The position numbers and the translations under genes are program-made. Positions 39,042-50,300 of a stretch of DNA of 64,000 bases are shown here, piece after piece; within the stretch, counting starts at the first letter, position 1; each line of letters begins with the position of its first letter. Origin of the DNA: Spongilla lacustris. Taxonomy: Eukaryota > Porifera > Demospongiae > Spongillida > Spongillidae. Where the stretch lies: assembly GCA_949361645.1 (NCBI GenBank), contig OX442428.1, forward strand, positions 2,405,847 to 2,469,846, read 5' to 3'. A model generated the notes under the pieces. The model saw only the letters and a program-made list of their open reading frames with translations, ran no database searches and was not told the origin of the DNA.

Positions 39042-40251
39042 ATGAATCAGTTCATCTGGATAATGATGGTCCTTTTTGCAGCCTGTAAAGAAGTACAACC
39101 TCTGCCAGCTTTGGCTAGAGAAATGGAAGATGTGTCTGTTGAACTGAAAGGATCATCAGCTCTTGAGTATGCAAGGAAACTGAACCTGTGTGCAAAGCAG
39201 AAGACACCAGAACAGTGCTATGGTGTAGATGCCAATCAAGTACAGATCCTAATTGCAAAAGGTACACATCAGTGCAGGCATCATGCATAGTATAAAACAC
39301 GTGTCATTCTTCATCTATAGTTGCTTTATTATAATTGCTCAATTTCAGATGAAAACCGCAATGCATCCATCGACAGGAACGAAATACGTTTCAATACAAC
39401 ATCGCTGATCCTTTCCAGTGCTCGTCAGAACTCGATCGTTACAGCACACATTCAAGTCGTCAAAAATGCTATTTCCGAAGACGTTCTCTTCCAGCTCAAG
39501 AATGAAAGATGTGACACATCTGCGGTCCGGATGCAGCTGAATAGAGTGCTGGACGGAGCTGCGTCGTCGCTGGTGGCTACTGCATCTCTTGGAGAGGATG
39601 ATTTGGCAAGAGCTGGGTGGATAGTCTTCCCTAACGTAACTGACCTGTACGAGCAATGGGTAAACGATTCGAACCATCAAGTGCAATCGCTCCTAATCCT
39701 CGCCGATGGAGCATGTAACACAGAGGCTATGTCAAGCATCTTCAACCCTTACGATCAACAGCCATCATTTCTTGTGGCATTCGTTAGCGCTTCTCGTGAA
39801 TTCATGACCGAATGGGAGTTGATGAAAATGAATTCGAATGGCATTTCAAAACGAACTTCCCAGCAGGAGCAGTTTAATTCGACGGACGAGACGTGTGGGC
39901 TACACACAATACAGGTATATTCATAGTACGTGTGCAGCTAGCAGTGTCATCCACTATGAATCATCTTTATAGATAGATCCAGCTGCTGTCGGCGAAGATA
40001 CCCTGGAGCATAGTGTGGTATTCAGTGTTTGTCGTGGCACCTGTCCACTTCCAAGTGCACACAGTACCTTGTACACAACTACATATGCTAGGTACAAATA
40101 CTTTCTTCACAACCAAAATCCGAAGAGTATCCCACCTCCATGCTGTGTACCAAAAAGCTATGCGGCCTTGTCGTACACAGTTATTCGAGAAAACCTAGTG
40201 ACAATAGAGTACATACCAAATGCGACCGCAGCGGGCTGTCGATGCCTATGA
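39042..40251 (+). CDS. TGF-beta-family ligand, copy 2 (intact)
   Basis: Exons 39042-39261, 39349-39914 and 39973-40251 give 354 residues. A hydrophobic signal peptide (MNQFIWIMMVLFAACK) opens the protein. The prodomain holds several N-glycosylation sites (NAS, NTT, NVT). A dibasic SKR site near residue 243 is the likely cleavage point. The mature part of about 110 residues has the seven cysteines of the superfamily: CGL, CRGTC, PPCCVP and a terminal CRC. Secreted dimeric ligand for Ser/Thr kinase receptors is the family role; BMP/activin/TGF-beta subclass cannot be told. The tryptophan pair typical of many ligands after the first cysteine is absent. It converges on copy 3 across the inverted duplication. 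Confidence 0.92.
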
Positions 40252-41439
40252 CTCACTAATACTTACATGTATTAAATACTGTGTGTCTGTTGTTTTTTGT
40301 GCATACCCAGAGATAATCTACATTTATATATTATCTCTGATATACCGTTCCAATAACGTTGCAATTAAACACTATTAATGGACTATGATTTGATATTTTT
40401 ATTAAAATTAAGGCTTCAATTAATCCTTTTAAAGCTGTTGGGCAATACATGTAGCTCCTCCAACTATAATTTCACATATTTATTTGCGTTGATAAAAATA
40501 CCTAAGCCCAAGAATAACACGTACTATGACGTGTACGTAAATGAGTACGACGTTTCAATTGGGGGCAGAGACGGTAAGGCGTATAGCAAATGGTTTTTTA
40601 GTAATAGGATTTGGGGATTGAAAACCTACCAAAGAATAATAAAAAAAATAGTTTTTTTTTTCATTTTCCACGCTATGGGCCGATTACACTTGTCTACATG
40701 GGATTACTTTCTAGCAGGAAATATGGAATTCCATACACATGCTGCACCTGAACGTTTCTATCAAATTAAATAAAAACGGCACATGAAACAGCGGGTGTGG
40801 AAATCGTTCGTCTAGAGTGGAATATTGCCCGGCGATACGCACGTTTATTTTGCCCGTTCTTGGCACATTCCATTTATGTGCATGTACCGACACGAATCCC
40901 CATGGCCAACTACCTTGCCGTACCACATACAGGCGTACTGAACGCTTTCGCATTCCTAAGCTCAACGTTAACAATGTATCCTACAAATTGTAATTCAGTG
41001 CTGTGGGAGAGCTATGCCACATATATGTGTTATAATGAAGCAAATCAAGAAAAAAGAAAAGTAGAAGCTGCACTACATGTATAAGTTTATTTGGCCATAC
41101 TCTTGCACACGTGCTATCAGTAAGTGGATGCAATGTGTACATGTCACGCGTAAACATTTACAGAAGCTGTATCATTTCATCCAAAACATTAATTAGGGTA
41201 TAAAGATACACAGGTATATAATAAATACACGTGGCGCACACAAGCGTGCATGCCGCTCGCTGCACCCGTACTACTTACAGGCTTACAGCCGCCAAAAATC
41301 ATGTGGGTGTTTACTTCCGTTTCCGCAGGGTTGGCCACTTCCGTGCACATTTTGAATTAGCTTGTAATTAATGTCAGTCCATATACATGTATGCAAACCC
41401 AGAGTGGAAATCCCATTCATGGGTGATGCTGAGTTTTGC

Positions 41440-41760
41440 CATCAGTTAAATGTCACAAATGGTCTGAAGTCCACAACCTGCTTTCTAGGCTTGGTGATGT
41501 TAGCTCGGTGCACCCTCAGATTGCATTCTTTCTCCATCTGCGCGGTGGGTCCGGTTCTTCCGACTTGTCCATCTTGTATATACCACACCTTCATCATCGT
41601 CTCGTGCAGCTTTCCAATTATATTATATTTGCAGGTGCGTCTCTTCTTGCACAGCTCATCATGCAGGTCAACTAATGGGAGGTTGCATGGGTATTTGCTC
41701 TGGAGTGCTTGCCGCCTATGTAGCACCTATTTGTTCCTCTGGGTTAGGTTCATCGGAAAA
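41440..41760 (-). CDS. Unrecognised coding-like segment in the inverted duplication
   Basis: A minus frame of about 95 codons contains LPLVDLHDELCKKRRTC, GKLHETMMKVWYIQDGQ and FRPFVTFN. The mirror copy in the right arm (42830-42980, plus strand) keeps KLHEMAMKVWYIQDGQV but is broken by indels. Reading-frame similarity between the arms suggests it was once coding. Family not recognised. Confidence 0.35.
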
Positions 41761-41919
41761 TCAACATTTCCGTTCTGAAATCATCTACATATTTTAATTC
41801 TGATGTTTTATCCAATCAGGCACCACAGATTGTGACCCTCATTGTCTCCCAAAGGCATATTGAACATTCGCATTTTCAATTTGCTGTTTAAAATGTTATG
41901 TACTGCCATAAGGGCATGC

Positions 41920-42440
41920 ATGTTTGCTTTCTGTTTCATTTGTCCATGCATCCTAGTTGCATCACAAGCATTGCATCTGCCAGTAATACTTCATTTTGCC
42001 ATAAAGTGGTGGTTTGGACTAGGTACATCTCTGGGATCTTAATGTGTGCTTTGCCCATGCAGGAAACATCTTTGACACTCTTGGACATCATGCCATCACT
42101 TGCAAACATGGAGGTGCCTGGCCTGCTGATCTTTTAGTTACCAGCTGGGCTACAGGCAGAAAGCCGCCTTTGACATATCTGTGATCTCTCCTCTTGCATT
42201 AATGGAAGTGGGAGAAGAGAGGAAGCATGGGGCCAATGATGCCAAATGCTGCGAACTGGGCTGGTTCACCCTGGTTCTGTATTCCTTCTGTGACTCAGCC
42301 CTATGGTGCTTGGTGAAGGGAAGCTTTAGAAGCTTTGATTTCTCCCAGTAGCCTCCCAACTTGCCACCCTAGCATGCACTGTATAGTTCTGAACCAAATC
42401 TATACAGGCTAAGCTAAGCGTACATATCATGAGAGCAAAT
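41920..42440 (+). mobile_element. Degenerate LINE (REL-type) in the spacer of the inverted duplication
   Basis: Plus-strand pieces: FAIKWWFGLGTSLGS, a ruined zinc motif, AAFDISVISPL, ERKHGANDAKCCELGW and a decayed C-terminus. Many stops and frameshifts make it an old copy. Confidence 0.65.
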
Positions 42441-44250
42441 GACACTCACCAGATGCATTCAGTTTTAACTGCTACATATGTATGTGATTATTGTACAATC
42501 ATATTAGTCTGCTTATGGAACGTATTATTCATCACAATAACGAGGTCTCCTTGCACCCACCCATGGCTGAGTCTGCCTGTGGGTGGAACAGCATGCAGAA
42601 TTAAAATATATAATCTCAGAACAGAAATGTTGTTCATCCTATGAATTTAACCCAGAGGAACAAATTAAATAGGTGCTACATAGGCTGCAGTTAGGCACTC
42701 TGGAGCAAATACCCAACCTCCCATTAGTTGGCCTGCCTTCAAGCTGCATCTATACATGAGCTGTGCAAGAAGAGATGCACCTGCAAATATAACAAATATA
42801 TAATATAATTTATTGGAAAGCTGCACGAGATGGCGATGAAGGTGTGGTACATACAAGATGGACAAGTTAGAAGAACTCACCACACAGATATAGAGAAAGA
42901 TTGCAATTTGAGCGGGTGCACCGAGCTAACATCACCAAGCCTAGAAAGAAGGTTCTGGGCTTCAGACATAACTGATGGCAAAACTCAGCATCACCCATGC
43001 ATGGGGTTTCCACTTTTGGTTTGCATGTATGGACTGACATTATTTTCAAGCTAATTGGCACGGAAGTGACCACCCTAGGGAAACGAAAGTAAACACCCGC
43101 ATGATTTTTGGCGGTTGTAAGTAGTACGGCTGTAGCTTGCGGCATGCATGCTTGTGTGCGCCACGTGTATTTGTACCTGTGCATCTTTATACCCTAATTA
43201 ATGTTTGGAATGAAATGATGCGGCTTCTGTAAATGTTTACGCGTGACATGTACACATTGCATCCACTTACTGATGGCACGTGTGCGAGAGTATGGCCAAA
43301 TAAACTTATAGTGCAGCTTCTACTTTTCTTTTTTCTTGATTTTCTTAATGATCATACATATATGGCAAAGCACTCCTACTGAATTTAAGAGAAATTTAAG
43401 ATACATTGTTAAACAGTAGGCCTACATGCAGTGCGAAAGCGTTCATTACACCTGTATGTGGTGCGGCAAGGTAGTTGGGGATTCGTGTCGGTACATGCAC
43501 ATAAATGGAATGTGCATGTGGCGACAACTGGCAAAATAAAAAGAAGCTTACGTGCATAAGTCAAGTACAATGGTTTAGCGTCGCACGTATCGCCGGACAA
43601 TATTCCACTCTATAGACGAATGTTTTCCACGCCTGCTGTTTCATGTGCGGTTTTTATTTAATTTGATAGAAAAGTTCAGATGCAGCATGTGTATGGAATT
43701 CCATATTTCCTGATAGAAAGTAATGCCATGTAGACAAGTCATTTAAGATTGTAATCGGCCCACTGCGGGGACAATCGCGGCCGGCAGAGACGTTAAGGCA
43801 TAACAAATGTAATAAGATTTGAGGTTAGAAAACCTCTTGGTAAATCTATATACGCGCATGAGCTAGAAAAATTAATACTGACAGTTTTTTTTTTTTTTTT
43901 TTTTTTTCAAGCATTTATTTTCCCCAATTCAAACGTCACACTCATTTACGTACATGTCGCAGTAAGTGTTATTATTGCATGGGCTTACTGCGGCTTAGGG
44001 TTATTTTGATCAACGCAAATAAATATGGGTAATAGCTGGAGGAGCTACATGTATTACCTAAGAGCTTAAAATGGTATTAAGATTAATTGAAATCGTAATT
44101 TTGATAAACATATCGATCAAATTATAGTTCATTGAATTGAACCATCATGATCATTATTTAATAGTGTGTTTAATTGCAACGTTATTAGAACGGTATATCA
44201 AGACACAGCACACACAGTATTTAATACATGTACATGTAAGTATTGATGAG

Positions 44251-45478
44251 TCAGAGGCATTGACAGCTCGCAGCGGTCGCATTGGGTATGTACTCTATTG
44301 TCACTAGATTTTCTCGAAAAACTGTGTACGACATGGCCGCATAGCTTTTCGGTACACAGCATGGAGGTGTGGTACTCTTCGGATTTTGGTTGTGAAGAAA
44401 GTATTTGTACGTAGCATGTGTAGTTGTGTACAAGGTTCTGTGTGCACTTGGAAGTGGACAGGTGCCACGACAAACTCTGAATACCACACTCTGCTCCAGG
44501 GTATCTTCGCCGACAGCAGCTGGATCTATCTATAAAGATAATTCATGGTATGGCACTGCATGTGCTGCACACGTACAATGTATATACCTGTATTGAGTGT
44601 AGCCCACACGTCTCGTCCGTCGAATTAAACTGCTCCTGCTGGGAAGTTCGTTTTGAAATGCCATTCGAATTCATTTTCATCAACTCCCATTGGGTCATGA
44701 ATTCACGAGAAGCGCTAACGAATGCCACAAGAAATGGTGGCTTTTGATCGTAAGGGTTGAAGATGCTTGACATAGCCTCTGTGTTACATGCTCCATCGGC
44801 GAGGATTAGGAGCGATTGCACTTGATGGTTCGAATCGTTTACCCATTGCTCGTACAGGTCAGTTACGTTAGGGAAGACTATCCACCCAGCTCTTGCCAAA
44901 TCATCCTCTCCAAGAGATGCAGTAGCCACCAGCGATGACGCAGCTCCGTTTAGCACTCTGTACAGCTGCATCCGGACCGCAGATGTGTCACATCCTTCAT
45001 GCTTGAGCTGAAAGAGAACGTCTTCGGAAATAGCATTTTTGAAGACGTTAATGTGTGCTGTAACGATCGAGTTCTGACGAGTACTGGAAAGGATCAGCGA
45101 TGTTGTATTGAAACGTATTTCGTTCCTGTCGATGGATGCATTGCGGTTTTCATCTGAAATTGAGAAATTATAGTTCTATTATATTAAATAAAGTAACTAT
45201 ATGTGCATGCATGATACGTGTTTTATACTATGCATAATGCATGCACTGATGTGTATACCTTTTGCAATTAGGATCTGTACTTGATTGGCATCTACACCAT
45301 AGCACTGTTCTGGTGTCTTCTGCTTTGCACACAGGTTCAGTTCCCTTGCATACTCAAGAGCTGATGATCCTTTCAGTTCAACAGACACATCTTCCATTTC
45401 TCTAGCCAAAGCTGGCAGAGGTTGTACTTCTTTACAGGCTGCAAAAAGGACCATCATTATCCAGATGAACTGATTCAT
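44251..45478 (-). CDS. TGF-beta-family ligand, copy 3 (intact)
   Basis: Exons 45259-45478, 44588-45153 and 44251-44529 have exactly the lengths of copy 2 (220, 566, 279 nt) and give 354 residues. Signal peptide, prodomain, SKR site and all seven mature cysteines (CGL, CRGTC, PPCCVP, CQC) are present. Differences from copy 2 are scattered substitutions, for example HSVVF versus QSVVF and KSTTPP versus KSIPPP in the mature part. Splice sites are conserved. Its orientation is opposite to copy 2, so the two genes converge. Confidence 0.92.
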
Positions 45479-45527
45479 TGTGAGGGTTCAATTTCCACTG
45501 TTATATCTTTGTCCAAATGTGCAGTCT

Positions 45528-45534
45528 TATATAC
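45528..45534 (-). promoter_or_regulatory. TATA-like box of TGF-beta copy 3
   Basis: TATATAA on the minus strand about 50 bp upstream of the ATG, in the same place as in the other copies. Confidence 0.55.
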
Positions 45535-45827
45535 CTGCTTGTGTTAACTAAGCGTTGCATAGGATGTATTTGTACATGTATCTCCATAAGGTTTCCATCC
45601 ATACAGTGTCACATGTTACTTGTTGACATTTTTGCAGGATGCATTGTTTGAGGAAATGTTGTTGCTTTGTAGGGTTTATTGTTGGAGGAAGTATTGCTAT
45701 GAGGGACATGTATTGTCGGAAGAACTATTTTTGGAGAATGCATTGTCAAAGAAACATTACACATATGATATATTATACACTCTATTCATTCTATATAGCT
45801 CCAATCTATTACTACACATTCTTCCAG

Positions 45828-46609
45828 AGTTCCGTTTGCTGGTTTTCTTATGTTGTTGCCCTCTTCTGGCAGATCACATTTCCATTTCATGCAAGGATGT
45901 GCAAGAAGCAAGGGAAAATGAAGTTGATTTATGCAGCTGTTATGGTACTAGCTTTTTTTGTTACCACTTCTTCCAGTGATTACGGGGTTTGCAATGGGAG
46001 GCTTTGTGATCAGTCGGATCACATCAGTGTCCTGCATTCCAAAGAGTGGATTTGTTTCGTACTACTTCTTCAACCTTCCTCTTAGCATCATGACAGCGAT
46101 TGGTGTGGCATTACTGGTATTCATTATTGCGTCTCTATTTAAGGTAAATATCTAGTTATAGCTGTCTTATGCATATGGTACATGTAGCCATAATTATAGT
46201 ATATACAGAATACTCTTTATAATGTCTTTTTGATCCATTGCAGAAACGAAATGCAATGAAGCCACCAATATGTATCATAGCTCATTTGAAGATCCTTTTC
46301 GTCCTCTGCTATTTTGTAACCGTCTGCATAATGTTTCTTTTAGTCAATACAATCAGCGCAAGAGTCAGGGACAATTTTGCAGTACATGTTAATAGATACC
46401 TTGCCTGTGAGGCCAGAGGCACTGATAATGGAAAAAGTTGTGATTCTGAACAAATGGCATATGAAGATTCAACATATCCGGAGGTTACAATGATATCCTA
46501 TATAGTCTCTGGAGCACTTCCAGCAATGACTATTGTCTTTGTCGTACAGTTTGAAAAATTAAAAATGGTCTTTGCTGCATATTTCCACCATCTCTATAAA
46601 TGGAGCTAG
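45828..46609 (+). pseudogene. 7TM receptor (Frizzled-like) remnant, TM3-TM7 only
   Basis: Exons 45828-46143 and 46244-46609 with good GT-AG sites (AAGgtaaat, TTGCAG). They encode five hydrophobic segments: FSYVVALFWQITFPF, LIYAAVMVLAF-LLPLLPVITGF, LPLSIMTAIGVALLVFII, LKILFVLCYFVTVCIMFLL and MISYIVSGALPAMTIVFVV. A cysteine-bearing loop between the last two resembles class F receptors, but other 7TM families cannot be excluded. A seven-T run at 45953-45959 puts the first exon out of frame; six T would restore it. No exons for the extracellular domain or TM1-2 were found: the sequence just upstream is the outer flank of the TGF-beta duplication. Confidence 0.6.
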
Positions 46610-47284
46610 AAATATGGTGCAGCTTGACACTTTGTTGTATTACATTGAACTATGGTGCTATGTTTGACTCCAACAAAATTCAACGGTGGAATTATGAGAG
46701 TGCATGAAGGTAATGATAATAATCACACCTATTGATGGTGCAATAATTTTCTTTTTTTCCACTGAGAACAGTAAATGGGTTGCTCTGCCCTTCAGGACAG
46801 AGCGCTGAAACTCATACACATGTAGCTATTGTATCTCTTTCTAGTCTTATTATCCTGGGGTTTTTTTTTTTCAAACAAACTTAACCACCTGTAGTATTCA
46901 TGGCCATAGACAACTTTCAAAGTTTTTGGGGGCTATAATGACTGGGGGTGGGTGCGAGAGGGGGCATGCCCCCTCCTGCCCACAGAAAGGGGGTTTGGGT
47001 GAGTGCTGTAAGCTCCCCCCAATGGGGTCTGGGGCGAAGCCCCAGCCGCTTTAACTTTTTAAAAATTTGTTGTTAGCAAAAACTATGCAGAAATTGACCC
47101 GGCTGTATACGGTATAGCTACATTTTAGCTAGTACAATGATAGTCATAAAACTCAAAATAGCATACATGTATGCGTGCTGGCAATGTGCAACACTTACAA
47201 GTCTTCAGTCATACAAACTAAATCCATTAAATCACTGAACTGCATTGATCAAGCAGGCATGCATCACTAGAATTATTTTTGTCA
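46610..47284. other. No recognisable gene
   Basis: Contains a GC-rich self-complementary stretch around 46955-47050 (GGGTCTGGGGCGAAGCCCCAG), probably part of a dispersed repeat. Confidence 0.45.
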
Positions 47285-48660
47285 GCTAGCTTGATGACTT
47301 CAGTGTCAACACCGGACTTTGAGGTTCTTGGTGCTCCCATTGGCAGCCCAGATTTCTGCACTGCCTTCATTGAAAAGAAGCGGAAGGAAGCCAACCAATT
47401 ATTATCCCTTCTGCCTAAGCTTTGTGACCCTCAGTCTGCGATTGCTCTTCTCAGGGTATGTGCTTCATTCTGCAGGCTGGCACATCATCTAGCTCATTCC
47501 ATCCCACCCACTGCTGCTTCATTGGAAGCATTTGCCAGGTTTGATGATGATGTGCTTCACTGCTTAGAGTGCGCACTGGAGATTGAGCTAACCCCACGAG
47601 CTTGCAGTCAAGCCCAACTTGGCCTCAGTACAGAGGGCTAGGATTGCGCTCCCTGAACACCCATGCACAAGCAGCCTACATCGCCTCCTTGTCTACCTCA
47701 CTAACACCAATCCATCCATCAGAACTGACGATGCAGCACCTCTGTGATGCCATCACGGTGTTCAATGGGAAGGTAGCATGTTGTGAGCAGCTCTCTGTAG
47801 CAAGTGTACAAGATGCTTCCCCCATCATCAGCACAAGTTATCCTCAGCCATCGAGAAAGCTGGCTTCCTTTCTTTGCTTGATGGAGCATCAACAGTAGAC
47901 AAGGCCAGACTACTAGCCATCTCTGCTCCCCAAGCGCATGCATGGCTGAGGGCACAACCATCTCCAAAATTGGGGTTAGACCTGCTGCCCAATGAAGTCC
48001 AAGTCTTAGTGAAATGGTGGCTTGGGCTTCCACTCTCCACAGATGCAGATGCCTGCCCACATTGCTCCCAAGCCCTGGACATTCATGGGCACCATGCCCT
48101 GATATGTCGTTCAGGTGGGGATGTAGTCACAAGGCACAACTGCCTTCGTGACGGCTTCGCAGATTTCTGACGTAAAGCTTGTCTTGCTCCTGAAATTGAA
48201 AGAGGTTGTGGGCTCACCTCAACAAAGGACAGAACACGACCGGCTGATGTGTTGGTGCCTAACTGGTCTCTCTCACGTTCAGCAGCATTTGATCTGAAGG
48301 TCATCAATCCGCTCAACTCAAACTTTTTATTGGGAGCGAGCATGACCTCAGGTTATACTGCTGAGCTGGGAGAGCAGGACAAACATGCCAAAAATGACAT
48401 TCTCTGTAAAGAGAGAGGTTGGGTATGTGTCCCATTGGTCGTGGAGGTATTTGGTGGTTGGGAAAACGAGGCACAAGAAGCTCTCTCAAGGGTTGCCAAG
48501 AAACTAGCCATCAGGACGAGTCGTTTCTGGCCTGAGGTATTAGCCTCAATTTACTGCCACCTGGGCATTACCCTGATGCGCCAGAATGCAAGGGCTTTAC
48601 TGGGAAGAACCACAAGTGTAGTAGATATTAGTTCAGTTTACATGTAGCTTAGTATTTAGT
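47285..48660 (+). mobile_element. 5'-truncated LINE (REL-type), longest copy in the window
   Basis: Plus strand. It starts in the post-RT region (FEVLGAPIGSPDFC, LLRVCASFCRLAHHLA), shifts frame near 47640, then GLGLRSLNTHAQAAYIASL, a further shift near 47860, KWWLGLPLS, CPHC-X8-HH-X4-C, GGDVVTRHNCLRD, one stop at about 48168, then RPADVLVPNW, AAFDLKVINPLN, GWVCVPLVVEVFGGWE and a stop near 48647. It is the same subfamily as 2877-3515. Two frameshifts and one stop show it is inactive; RT proper is missing. Confidence 0.83.
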
Positions 48661-50300
48661 TTTTTGCATTGTGTTCCTCATATATATAAAATGTATGATA
48701 AACCTTGTTAAACCATAACACCCATGCTATGGCAAAGGGTTTGTTAAGGATCTCTTTTACAGTTTCTAACGGATGCGTGGAACGTAAACGGATTAAAAGG
48801 TTATTTTCAATCTAGCAATTCAAACTTACGCTTTATCACAGTCACTGAGTTTATGGCAAAAATAAACTGTTATTATAATTCGATTGCCATTAAAAGATAA
48901 AATCAATTTGAAATAATAATATGCGGTAACTTGTAAGGTTTATAAACTGCAGAATAACATTAAAGATTAAATTGAAAAATTATGAAATTCTATTAAGTTA
49001 TTAGTAGTTGATATTCAAAACAACAAATCAAACTTGAAACGCTAGAAGACCACCAATTTTAATAAACTTTGAGTTTTAATGGTATAATCACATAAATAAA
49101 AAAATGGTGTTTCCTAGTTTATTTAATTAGCTATGCTTATATAAACAACAGCTTCAATCCTAATAACTTTAAAGCAAATTATGACCTTTTAATATCACAC
49201 AATAGAACTTAGTAACTTGAAATTAATGGTATTCCACTGCTAATGTGTATATCCTGTGCTATTTATTGCAGATATCTCTAACCTTAATCTTGAATGATTT
49301 TGAATATGTTGATTTATCAGGGTTTTGGTACAATTACTTATTATACTGATTTAAAAGCGTTGTGTTCATTTGTAGACACCTAGAATAATTAAGTACATGG
49401 TACCATGTGCATGTACATTGTACAGCTTATATGTATTAAATGTATTTGCATGTCACTCAAGTCTCAAGTACTGTACTTATACATGACTTACTACACAAAC
49501 TGTCAATTGCTGATTACTACGTGTCAGTTGCATTAAGTTTCTCCCACATCCACCCGCTAAAATGTTATATGACCTCGGTAAGTGTTGGAAGGAATTTGAA
49601 GAGTTGTACTACTTCCTTAATTAGTTTATGTACCATCCTCCTCCCCCTCCTCCTCCTCCTCCTCCTCCTCCTCATCCCCCTACCCCTCCTCCTCCTCCTC
49701 CTCCTCCTCAACGCGTTGTGCCCATCTTCACTATACCTCCATTTACATGTTTGTGCGTGCTATTGCGGACATTAGTTTGTGGTACATATAAATACATGTA
49801 TGCCCTTGGCTTAGAGCCATGTGACAAAATATCATACATTGATCATGTGACATATTAAAGTCTCAAAACCAATTAGTCATTATCTTGTGATCGCATAACT
49901 CTATGCATGTATGTCTCGTTTATTCAAAAAATACGCTATACTATGTTGCATAACACAGTTTTGCACTGTGCTGGCTCCTCCCACCCTGGCTAGGGGGAGG
50001 GACTGTGGTTCGCTAGGGGGAGGGGCGAGGTTAATTGGAGGAAATATGTGAACATAAATATATTATTGTGTTTGTTGAAGCAATATAAAAATGAAAAGTA
50101 TAGTGTACACAAATTATATAAAGCAACCAAAGGGGTAATATATAATATGTTAGGTACAAGTACAAAATAAATTCCTGATTATTAATCAATCATTAAATTC
50201 CAAGAACACCTACGCTATTATTGGTACAAAGAATGCAACAAGATGTACGTAACGCTACGCAAAAGTTAAAAGTTGGTACGTAGGGAAATGGGATATGATA
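48661..50300. other. Intergenic, (CCT)n tract only
   Basis: AT-rich without recognised coding. A CCT/CCTCC tract lies at 49632-49712; its open frames are repeat artefacts. Confidence 0.5.

Larger units (their letters stand above)
38780..41780 (+). repeat. Left arm of ~3-kb inverted duplication
   Basis: The arm carries TGF-beta copy 2 and about 1.5 kb of downstream sequence. Its mirror image lies at about 42640-45760. Matching landmarks include the TATA region, all three exons, TACATGTAGCTCCTCCA (40447 / 44045 reversed), GGAATTCCATA (40726 / 43695 reversed) and GTGTTTACTTCCGTTTC-type sequence (41309 / 43090 reversed). Arms are diverged by substitutions and small indels. Borders are approximate. 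Confidence 0.85.
42640..45760 (-). repeat. Right arm of ~3-kb inverted duplication
   Basis: Reverse complement of the left arm at 38780-41780, carrying TGF-beta copy 3. It ends just before the truncated 7TM receptor exon at 45828. Borders are approximate. Confidence 0.85.

Noticed and set aside
40378..40773. 131-codon plus frame downstream of TGF-beta copy 2
   Set aside because: Frame is not kept in the mirror copy at about 43.7-44.1 kb and it has no domain signature.
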